Shown piece by piece: positions 8,111 to 14,037 of a stretch of 14,037 nt of DNA. The notes under the pieces are model-generated. The model saw only the letters and a list, made by a program, of their open reading frames with translations, searched no databases and was not told the DNA's origin. A program made the position numbers and the translations under genes. This DNA is from Flavobacteriales bacterium (GTDB taxonomy: Bacteria > Bacteroidota > Bacteroidia > Flavobacteriales_F > PHOS-HE28): positions 1 to 14,037 of the forward strand of contig JADJVC010000009.1 of assembly GCA_016710685.1 (NCBI GenBank), given 5' to 3'. Each line of letters begins with the position of its first letter. Position 1 is the first letter of the stretch.

Positions 8111-8994
8111 CTACGGACGAACACGGATGTGATCCGGTGTCACCCAACGATCACGGATGGCTGCTGTGATGGCCAATGAACGCAGGCGCGCTTTGAGGTC
8201 GAAGAAGTGACCAGAGATCATGAGTTCGTCCGGTGTTGTTCGGCGAGAGGAAATTGGCAGCCCCTCTGCTCCACTGTTTCCCTTTGAACCCACGAATGAG
8301 CGCGAGAGTCTTTCCGTGACCGCATTTTTTTCGCTTGTGGGCTCCAGAAATCGTCGATGCCGTCGATGGGTGGCTGCACTTTTCCGCGTTGGTCGCGCAG
8401 CATGTCTACAATGGCGACCTGTATAGTGGTGAAAAGCCGCTTGGCTTCGGCATCATTTTCGGCGGCGAAGATGTTCACAGTGAGCATCGCATGCGGCTCT
8501 TTTCAATTGCGCGCCTGGTGAATCGTCCGCGGTAGAGCGCTACGGCCTGTCTCCGGATTGGTTCCGTGCGAAGTGCGAGGCAAATGCGAACGGCAGTCCG
8601 AGCATCGCTGCCAACTGCGCGCCGTAGAGGCTGGAAACCGAGCAGCCAGACGTGGCATCGTCCTGCCCTTCACCGGGAATGGCTTTGATCTTGCCCCGGT
8701 TCCGCGGGCTGGAAATAGAACTGCAGTTCCTGCACATCCTGCGGGAATTGGTCCGCACTGGCGTTCACGTCGCGACGCAAGGCCCGTGCGGTAAGTTGGT
8801 CGGTGCCCGGCGCGCGCCCCAAGCCGAGATCGATCCTGTCCCGGAATATCGCGTTCAATGTGCCGAACTGACCAGCGATCACCAATGGAGCGTGGTTGGG
8901 AGATAACGCCACCCCGCGCCCACACACACGTAATGGTCTTGGTGGCACCCGCCACATGGCCGATCACCACGGCGGTGGCCGCGCTAGCGATGCC
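8111..8994 (-). CDS. Luciferase-like (LLM class) flavin-dependent monooxygenase, N-terminus missing (frameshifted)
   Basis: A bacterial-luciferase-like TIM-barrel flavoprotein of the LLM group; substrate unknown. Family segments in order: GIASAATAVVIGHVAG (first codon about 8994), PNHAPLVIAGQFGTLNAIF, RIDLGLGRAPGTDQLTARAL, RRDVNASADQFPQDVQELQF, SLYGAQLAAMLGLPFAFASH, FAAENDAEAKRLFTTIQVA, PPIDGIDDFWSP, and the C-terminal TTPDELMISGHFFDLKARLR followed by AITAAIRD. About 290 residues remain. Homologues have roughly 50 more before GIASA, including the EHHN region, and these are absent. Upstream sequence instead encodes a toxin fragment. The frame runs to a stop at 8111, but the last residues are written by a repeat-like tract, and a one-base shift would give TGA at about 8152. 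No usable start codon exists, so as it stands it is a 5'-truncated gene. Confidence 0.85.
8113..8157. repeat. ACGGA-phased repeat overlapping the monooxygenase 3' end
   Basis: ACGGA words start at 8113, 8123 and 8153, all in 10-base register, with inverted copies (GATCCGGTGT) between them. The tract can fold on itself and probably lies after the true stop of the monooxygenase gene. Confidence 0.5.
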
Positions 8995-9142
8995 CGCTAC
9001 GTATGCGTCGTTCGAAATCGATAACCTGCCCGAGAAAAGCGTCAGCTTCTCTCACGGTCCACCTTAGTAGAATAAATTCGTGAATGCCAGCCAGATCACG
9101 CTCAGATCGCGCGGTCCATTCAACCCTTAGTAGCGCGGCCAT
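8984..9142 (-). CDS. ParE/RelE-like toxin, C-terminally truncated (52 aa)
   Basis: An uninterrupted short frame from ATG 9142 to TAG 8984-8986. It opens MAALLRVEWTARSERDLAGI, then HEFILLRWTVREADAFLGQV and IDFERRI, ending RSGHR. The pattern 'xVEWTxxAxRDLxxIxxF...AxxFxxxVxxFExxI' is that of ParE/RelE-superfamily toxins, which poison gyrase or cleave mRNA and are normally about 90-100 residues. Here the protein stops about halfway, where monooxygenase homology begins. Its start overlaps the 3' end of the antitoxin gene by 23 bases, as is usual for such modules. The C-terminal half, with most of the family's active-site residues, is absent, so the encoded peptide is probably inactive unless the junction is an assembly artefact. 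Confidence 0.6.
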   Translation of the reverse strand: MAALLRVEWTARSERDLAGIHEFILLRWTVREADAFLGQVIDFERRIRSGHR

Positions 9143-9356
9143 ACTTCTTCCAGAGGTCCTCGTGAACTCGTGACGCGACCGGCTTTCAGGTCCGCATCTC
9201 CTTCTGCAATTGCCGCACGCTGCTCATCTGTGAGTTCATCATACCAGTTCAGCAGTCTCGTTGGTCTTCTTTAACTGGAATAACGAATTGAGCAGACCCT
9301 TGTCATCCAACTGGGAGAGCCATTGGACCAACCTGCTTCATGGCATCGGTACTCAT
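9120..9356 (-). CDS. Antitoxin of a type II toxin-antitoxin module (frameshifted)
   Basis: About 78 residues once two or three one-base shifts are bridged: MSTDAMKQ, then WLSQLDDKGLLNSLFQLKKT with NETA, then NWYDELTDEQRAAIAEGDAD with LKAGRVTSSR, then DLWKKYGRATKG and TGA at 9120-9122. The C-terminal 'W/Y-D-E-L-(S/T)-x-E-Q-x-A-x-I-x-x-G-x-x-D-(L/I)-x-x-G-R-V' stretch is the signature of a large family of small antitoxins and addiction-module proteins paired with ParE/RelE toxins. It neutralises the toxin by binding and usually represses its own promoter. It immediately precedes and overlaps the toxin reading frame. A good -7 box lies 16 bases before ATG 9356. Confidence 0.75.
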
Positions 9357-9372
9357 CCTTTAGTCTTGAGTT

Positions 9373-9380
9373 CAAAGATA
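9373..9380 (-). promoter_or_regulatory. Promoter -7 element (TATCTTTG) of the toxin-antitoxin pair
   Basis: Exact TAnnTTTG on the minus strand, 16 bases before the antitoxin ATG. The box lies in the short gap after the upstream receptor's stop (9404), so the module appears transcribed on its own. A TTTG (9405-9408) is 24 bases upstream, slightly too far. Confidence 0.6.
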
Positions 9381-9403
9381 GAAATGTCCAGCCCGCTTAA
9401 CCT

Positions 9404-11809
9404 TCAAAACCGCACACCAACCTCTGCCCCAGCACGTCGATCGGAGCCTGCGGAAAAGCCCTAACCTGCTCCTGTCTGGTCGTCGCCGATGCAGCTGTAG
9501 CCAGGCCGTTGCTGTCGCATGCCTCCGCTGAAAATGTTGCGCACTGTGAGAGTGAAGTCCACGCTCTTAGTGCCCTTCCAGTGAAACAAGGAAAACGCTG
9601 GCGCGCAGGTCATTCACGATGGGCATCACAGGCGGTCGTTGTTGGCGCCGTTGTCCAAGCATTGTTGGCCCACGTACTTGGTAACGAATGTGACATAGGC
9701 GCGGCCTTTCTTCGGCTTGTCCCAAACGCGCAGACTTAATTGGCTTCTGCCGCGATGGCGTTGGGTGAAAAGGCGAGGTCGCTGGAAACATAGCGGGCAC
9801 CGCTACTTCGGGCCGCCCTTGTCCCAGTCGTCCACGTATTCGGTGTAGTTGCGCACCTGTTCATGCTGAAAGTGGCATTGGCCTTCCACGTTAGCGGTCG
9901 ATATCTGCGCGGCGAACATCAGCTCCACGCCGGCCTCGGTAGCTCGCCATGGCACATTAGTGCGCAAGGCAGCGCCTACGTCGTTCAATTCCTCCGGCTA
10001 ACACGAGATGGTCGGTGTAGTCCATGTAGTACGCGTTGATGCCCGCATTCCAAACGACCGGCGCGCGGCGAGTTCATGTAGCCCAGCCGTAATCGAAGAG
10101 GCGCTCCGACTTGGACGACTGCTTGGCGTGGTTTCTTCGAGGTCGTCCCGGTTCGGTTTCGCGGTTGGCCACGGCGTATCGAAGGTATGCTCCTTCCTCC
10201 CTTTCCGGTGCGCCAGAGCAACCCGGCTTTCTCGGGTTGAAGAGTGTAGTCCAACTGCTGCGTCACGCTGTCGAGGGCGTTGTTGAAGCCGAGGAAACCG
10301 TAGCCAACATTCTCGCAGTTGTAAGTCGCCGTAGAGACTCGACTGGTGTTGAAGCCGCGTATGTCAATCGCGAAGCCGTTGGCATCGGATTCTCTTCGCG
10401 TTGTCATTACAGTAGCGATTGCGGATGTCCGTGTTTCCCCGCATGGCGTGCCCGGGAGATCACTCGCCGTAGTGTTCGCCGCTGCACCGCCAGTAGCTGC
10501 GCTCTAGCATCAGTCTGTGCGCGTCCAGCTTTCACTTCCGCGCTGGCGTTCGAACCCGTGAGCGTATTGGCCAACCAGCGCCGCCGCATGAGGTCCGTGG
10601 TACTGATGCTGTCGCCGCCGATCACCGCTGGCGCGATGCCATAAGCCGGCATGTCGTCATCAAGCCTGAACCGCTCGTAATAGCCTGCGCCACGTTTCCT
10701 CGAACAGCGTAAGGTTCAGGCGGTGTTGGCTCCAAGAGTCTAACGTAACAGTTGGAAGAAGGTTCGATCGTAGTGGTCCACTTTAAGGTCGTAGGTGAAG
10801 CCGTCGTAGGTCCTTGTGGTCGTGACCACCCTCGCGTGGAACGCCATCCCGCTTGGTAGGTTTCTTCCAACGCCCCGAACGTGATGAAGCGCACGAACGC
10901 GTCTTCCCCACCCATGCACCTTGTAGGAAATAGCTTTCAGAACAGACAGGCGCGGTCGATGGAACCGTTGCTGGTGATGGCGACAAGCGCATTTTGAGGT
11001 TGAACTTGTCGCTGATGAGCCCTGTACCCGGTGCTTAACGGGAATACTGCTGCGTGTTGTACGAACCTGCACCGGCACTATCAGGCCCCACGCCTGACGC
11101 TTTCTTACGGATGTGGTGCGCAAATTCACGCTGGCACCGAATGCGCCCGACCGTTGGCCGTTGGCCCCACGCCGCGCCGTATCTCAACATCCTCAGCACC
11201 GGTGGCAAGGTCCCGTGGCAGGCTCACCAGGAATGCACCTCGGCTCTCCGCATCGTTGAAAGGCACGCCGTTCAGCGTGATGTTGGTGCGCGTTGCATCG
11301 CTCTGGCATCCGCATGTTCGTGCAGCTGACGCCGGCGCTGCCATCGATGCCAACGACCACGCTGAGCTGCAGCGTCCAGCAGGTATGGCAGGTCCACGCC
11401 GAGCATTGGTTTTCGCAATGTCCGGAGCGCTCAAGGTGCTTTTGGCAAACGGGCGCAAGGGGTCGCCGGTGCGCAAGGCGGTTACTTCGGCTGCGGAGAC
11501 GGAACTCGGTGCTTCGTTGCATCACCAACTTCCGGATGGAATTCTCTCCGGCCTGCAATCGCGATCACGGTATCCTTCGGAAGAAAACGACACTGAAATG
11601 CGCAAACGCGTATCACAGTTTCAACAACCCTCTGGCCTTGAACGCGCCCGCGCATCGGTTCGGGCAAGCCTGCCAAAATCAACCGAACTGCACGCTGGCA
11701 ATGGCAAGGTGCGCCATCGGCATCGCGCACGCTTCCGTTCAATCTCACTTGGGCGAAAGCCAAGTTTGCGTGCATAAGGGTGCAAGGTAGACCGATAGAA
11801 ATGCCTCAT
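9404..11809 (-). CDS. TonB-dependent receptor under a TPP riboswitch, predicted thiamin importer (frameshifted)
   Basis: An outer-membrane TonB-dependent transporter of about 800 residues. Start ATG 11809 follows GGAGG and reads MRHFYRSTLHP, then after a shift HANLAFAQ, the end of a signal peptide. The mature protein opens with a carboxypeptidase-like domain (VRLNGSVRDADGAP). The plug has FAKSTLSAPDIAKTN, DATRTNITLNGVPFNDAESR and AEDVEIRRGVGPTANG, the usual TonB-receptor order. The barrel has SYFLQGAWVG, AFVRFITFGALEETYQA, DFAIDIRGFNTSRVSTATYN, NNALDSVTQQLDYTLQPEKA, LGYMNSPR, AGVELMFAAQISTANVE and KKGRAYVTFVTKYVGQQ, then VNDLRASVFLVSLEG. It ends EVGVRF at TGA 9404-9406. The riboswitch in its leader predicts that TPP represses it, so thiamin or a precursor is the likely cargo. 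That is inference from regulation, not from the barrel. More than ten one-base shifts. Confidence 0.88.
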
Positions 11810-11812
11810 TAT

Positions 11813-11841
11813 CCTCCGTGGGTTACGTCTGGCACCGGAGG
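11813..11841 (-). promoter_or_regulatory. Shine-Dalgarno and candidate sequestering stem of the TPP leader
   Basis: CGGAGG (11813-11818, minus) lies three bases before ATG 11809, a strong Shine-Dalgarno for this phylum. Its exact complement CCTCCG occurs upstream at 11836-11841, with a 17-base loop between. The same CCTCCG region also sits within a competing small hairpin (GCACC-TCC-GGTGC), and upstream GCTCC can pair with GGAGC. These exclusive pairings are what a translational riboswitch platform would need. Confidence 0.5.
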
Positions 11842-11858
11842 TGCTCCAGTAGTTCGGA

Positions 11859-11935
11859 GCGGTCCCTTCGCAGCATTACCCGCGCAGGTTCTATGGGCAC
11901 GACTCAGCTTCTCTCGGCAACCCAGTGTTTCGACG
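11859..11935 (-). ncRNA. TPP (THI-box) riboswitch aptamer
   Basis: Read on the minus strand the segment contains, in the correct order, the conserved thiamin pyrophosphate aptamer blocks: CACTGGGTTGCC, AAGCTGAG (the CUGAGA block, one base off), CCATAGAACCTG, CGGGTAATGCTGCG and AAGGGA. These match the THI-box order GGGGUGCC ... CUGAGA ... ACCUGAU ... GGNUAAUGCCNGCG ... AGGGA. A perfect -7 box ends only a few bases upstream, so the transcript starts at the aptamer. The receptor ATG lies about 50 bases downstream. A few bases are missing relative to consensus (the P3 stem and CUGAGA region), in line with indels elsewhere. The family identification is strong, and repression by TPP is established for this class. 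Confidence 0.9.
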
Positions 11936-11938
11936 TGG

Positions 11939-11946
11939 CAAAGGTA
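11939..11946 (-). promoter_or_regulatory. Promoter -7 element (TACCTTTG) of the riboswitch-receptor transcript
   Basis: Exact TAnnTTTG on the minus strand, placing the transcript start a few bases before the aptamer's 5' strand. Only a TTG (11969-11971), 22 bases upstream, offers a partial -33 element. Confidence 0.7.
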
Positions 11947-11963
11947 GTGCGCAGCGGGCGTAA

Positions 11964-11990
11964 ATGGACAACGATGGACACTGATGGACC
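11964..11990. repeat. Decamer tandem repeat (ATGGAC, three copies)
   Basis: ATGGAC occurs at 11964, 11974 and 11984, exactly 10 bases apart, between the riboswitch promoter and the ATPase 3' hairpin. It is noncoding and of the same period as the tracts at 8046 and 8113, but with a different unit. Confidence 0.65.
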
Positions 11991-12019
11991 GAGCGAAGCC
12001 GCAGTCCACAACTCGGGTT

Positions 12020-12043
12020 GGCACCCGGTCCCAGCCGGGAGCC
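12020..12043 (-). terminator. Hairpin downstream of the NadR-like ATPase gene
   Basis: GGCACCCGG (12020-12028) pairs with CCGGGAGCC (12035-12043): eight G-C pairs and one A-A mismatch around a six-base loop. It directly follows the probable stop at 12047 on the minus strand. No T tract follows, so terminator function is only likely. Confidence 0.5.
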
Positions 12044-12046
12044 GGT

Positions 12047-12557
12047 TATCCGACATCGGCACCAGCCGACCATCGCGTTGACTGCTTGCCGCAGCCGCTC
12101 CTCCCTCTTCCGCCTTCAAACATCACATAGGGCTTCTTTCAATTTCTTCAACATCTTCTCATGCACCAGCAAATAAGCGGTCACGGTCGCGGGTCCTCGC
12201 GGCGATCGTACACCCACGGAATGTCGGGACGACATAAAAGCCACAAGTCGTACGGGCGGCCTCGGTCTGTTGAACGATCCAGATCACTGCACCCATACTT
12301 CTCCTCGCCCCAGATGCGGATAGTGATGGAGGTCGGCATCGCAGACCAGCAATTGTACGCCAGCCGGGCTTTCCGCTGCCGCTCGTCTTCTGTCCGCAAC
12401 TGAGCCCGCGATCCTCACGAGACCGCTTTCATCGTAGCGACCGCTCCAGTCCATCCAAGCATTGCCGCGCCATTTCAATCCAAAGCGACGCCGGGTAGTG
12501 CCCGCCAAGTCCTCGCAAAAAGGGACTGCCACTGCATTCGGCTCCGGTCACAACCAC
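12047..12557 (-). CDS. NadR-like P-loop ATPase (AAA_28 type), probable vitamin/nucleoside kinase (frameshifted)
   Basis: About 170 residues. The start is taken at GTG 12557 (or a lost ATG just before it), giving VVVTGAECSG. The Walker A loop is disrupted, but restoring one base at each of two sites gives GAECSGKSTFCEDLAGHYPA, so the Lys is probably present in the organism. Then come YDESGLVRIA, LRTEDERQRKARLA, Walker B-like VQLLVCDADL, SITIRIWGEEKYG, YDLWLLCRPDIPWVYD, REDPR, HEKMLKKLK, KPYVMFEGGREERLRQAVNA, and a stop at about 12047. This is the NadR C-terminal (nicotinamide riboside kinase-like) family. In Bacteroidota, standalone members are often found near PnuC-type transporters and TonB receptors. 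Here it lies upstream of the TPP-controlled receptor in the same orientation, so thiamin or nicotinamide riboside phosphorylation is plausible but unproven. It is divergent from the exported protein at 12640. Confidence 0.75.
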
Positions 12558-12569
12558 TTTGCGCAGGGA

Positions 12570-12577
12570 CAAAGTAA
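12570..12577 (-). promoter_or_regulatory. Likely -7 element (TTACTTTG) of the ATPase gene
   Basis: TTACTTTG on the minus strand, 13 bases before the proposed start. It resembles TAnnTTTG with a lost base (TACTTTG within GTTACTTTG), so it is only a tentative promoter. Confidence 0.35.
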
Positions 12578-12639
12578 CTTCGCAGGCAGGCAGCGAATGG
12601 AAACGTAGCACTCGTCTTCTATTTGGAACGATAGCACCG

Positions 12640-14037
12640 ATGAAAAGCACACTTACCCTCCCCTTGTCGCTTCGTCTTGACGATTACCGCAAATGCGCAA
12701 CTGGCGCCGCAGACCAATGCGCCCTCTACCGCCACATGCTGAGGTGAAAAGCAATGGTAGAAGAACATGGATAAGCCTTTGGTAAGCGACGCAACGCACA
12801 GTTCATTTCCACCGGTGAAGCCGACCGTATCGCGCAGCATTTGCATTTAGTGGCGGGCTACTTGCGCACGCACGTCGCGGAAGGTCTTCCGCCGAAGCAG
12901 CCACGCAAACGCGCTGAACCCTTGAACGATCTGGACAACTACGCCGAAATGTGGACGTTTCCTGCAGAACTACGTTTTGCCTTTCCGAACCCGGTCTTTA
13001 TCGACCCGAACGGCAACCGCCCGCGCCGTGGGCCAACTGACGATCGAGAGCGGGCACAACGAGCCTGGCGGAAAGCATCAGCAAGGAAATGAACCTCGCC
13101 TACGTGCATGACATGAAGCGTGCGGATGTGGCGCACTGGGCAACGGAAGAAGGTTTTACGGAAGATGAGCCTGGCGTGATCCAACTGGGATATCCGCCCA
13201 GCACGCAATGGGGATGCGCCTGGCGGCGGCACCAACGGCTCCGTGAAAGTGCTGCTGACTGCCTTTGGGGACGTTGCTCGTTGCCGGCGCATTCACCTGC
13301 CGGGCGGCGTGGCGGCACACAACGTCGCGGGTATGGAACGGTTCCACTTATATGGCTTTGGGCAGCGGCGTGAACGGTGCCATTACTCTGCGGTAGCGTT
13401 TTCAACGGCAACATTTACTTGGGCGGGTCTGGCTTCAACGCCAACAACGACTTGGCGACATGGAACGGCACACAATGGAATTACACGGCCGTGTTCCAAG
13501 GAAATACCTCATATGGCTGCATTGCACGTAAAGGGCGACACGCTTTTCGCCGCAGGTGAAGTCCGTTTTGCGGGACCTGACGACCATGTGGCCTACCTCA
13601 ATGGCACGGAATGGCAATTTGTTTTTGGCACGTTCATCGCGCCGTTGCTTTGCCTCGGCACGCACAATGGCAAATTGGTCGCAGGAGGCGAATTATCGGG
13701 CATTGAGATCGGCGATCCGGAGAGTTGGGCGCAAACCATATCGCGCATCCTTAACTCCAACGGTTAGCAATAACTAGGCGATGGGCTGATAAATGTTCGC
13801 GCCTTGGTGGATGTGAACGACACCTTGTATATGCTGGCGGCCTGATGTTCGCGAACGTTGTTCCCTTGTTCGGTCTGGCGCGAATGGCACTGGGGCCGGA
13901 AACATGGGAGCCATTGATGCCGAACCTCGCTTGCTATGTCATACAAATGCCTCGGCGCCACGCAGGTCAATTCATTGGCATGGGACGCAGAGTAACTTTC
14001 ATGGGCGGCGCTTTCTGGAGTTGTCGGCCTCAACCTG
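12640..14037 (+). CDS. Exported beta-propeller-like protein with an EF/CAxG-type helical domain, partial (window edge; frameshifted)
   Basis: ATG 12640 reads MKSTLTLPL, then after one shift FVLTITANAQ, a Sec signal peptide, then LAPQTNA. After further shifts, TGEADRIAQHLHLVAGYLRT, LNDLDNYAEMW and NPVFIDPNGN lead into a helical segment (GQLTIESGHNE, ISKEMNLAYVHDMKRADVAH, WATEEGFTEDEPGVIQLGYP). That segment is also seen, as I recall, in exported proteins of several phyla ('FIDxxGxxCAVxxLIxxSG...WxxxxGLTxxEAAxIQPxY'). From about 13190 on, Gly-rich repeats follow: AGAFTxAGGVAAHNVA-like, VFNGNIYLGGSGFNANNDLA, TWNGTQWN, VKGDTLFAAGEVRFAGPDDH, VAYLNGTEWQFV, HNGKLVAGGEL, VNDTLYMLAGG-like. Each unit has a 'G-x-L-(Y/F)-x-A/G-G-x-F' and 'W-N-G-x-x-W' pattern, like Kelch or delta-60 blades in T9SS-secreted Bacteroidota surface proteins. 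The window ends inside the repeats, so no C-terminal sorting domain can be seen. Function unknown. Confidence 0.75.

Noticed and set aside
1..14037. Phage, transposon, secretion cluster or defence system
   Set aside because: No transposase, integrase, phage structural, nuclease or helicase motifs were recognised on either strand. The only defence-type gene pair is the broken toxin-antitoxin module.

Overview
The window looks like a chromosomal segment of a Bacteroidota bacterium, probably Flavobacteriales-like. The evidence is two large TonB-dependent receptors with N-terminal carboxypeptidase-like domains, promoters of the Bacteroidota type (TAnnTTTG at -7, no strong Shine-Dalgarno), a bacterial GGGPS/PcrB-type prenyltransferase, a NadR-like ATPase, and several small exported proteins or lipoproteins. 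Base composition is fairly GC-rich for that group. Almost every gene is broken by one-base insertions or deletions. The breaks fall in highly conserved genes (ahcY, the receptors, a Walker A loop), and restoring single bases restores family motifs. I read them mostly as consensus errors of an unpolished long-read assembly rather than gene decay, so genes are annotated across their frameshifts.

Layout. Positions 1-182 (minus) hold the start of a small exported protein, directly downstream of a very large TonB-dependent receptor (203-3937, minus) with a good promoter at 3983-4013. Next comes a tandem array of about 102-bp units (4178-4490), interrupted by a divergent pair: a Lys/Arg-rich exported protein (minus) and a Rieske-fold lipoprotein (plus). 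The array resumes at 5326-5550. S-adenosylhomocysteinase (ahcY, minus) follows, with a strong hairpin after its stop and a TACCTTTG promoter. A plus-strand GGGPS/PcrB-family gene (7212-7969) converges with a luciferase-like flavin monooxygenase (minus). That monooxygenase lacks its N-terminus and is joined at about 8990 to the front half of a ParE/RelE-like toxin, preceded by its antitoxin.

From 9404 to 11946 (minus) lies the most interesting locus: a TonB-dependent receptor whose leader contains a TPP (thiamin pyrophosphate) riboswitch aptamer, with its own promoter just upstream and an SD-sequestering hairpin option just downstream. This predicts an outer-membrane importer of thiamin or a thiamin derivative, repressed by TPP. 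Upstream of it, in the same orientation, is a NadR-like P-loop ATPase, a plausible vitamin or nucleoside kinase. Divergent from that is a large exported beta-propeller-like protein that runs off the right edge.

The spacers carry short tandem oligomers (7-, 9- and 10-bp periods) and hairpins. I saw no tRNA, rRNA, CRISPR array, transposase or phage gene, and no convincing wholly new system. The candidates most worth follow-up are the riboswitch-controlled receptor with its hairpin switch, the split 102-bp array, the toxin/monooxygenase junction and the ligand-less Rieske lipoprotein.
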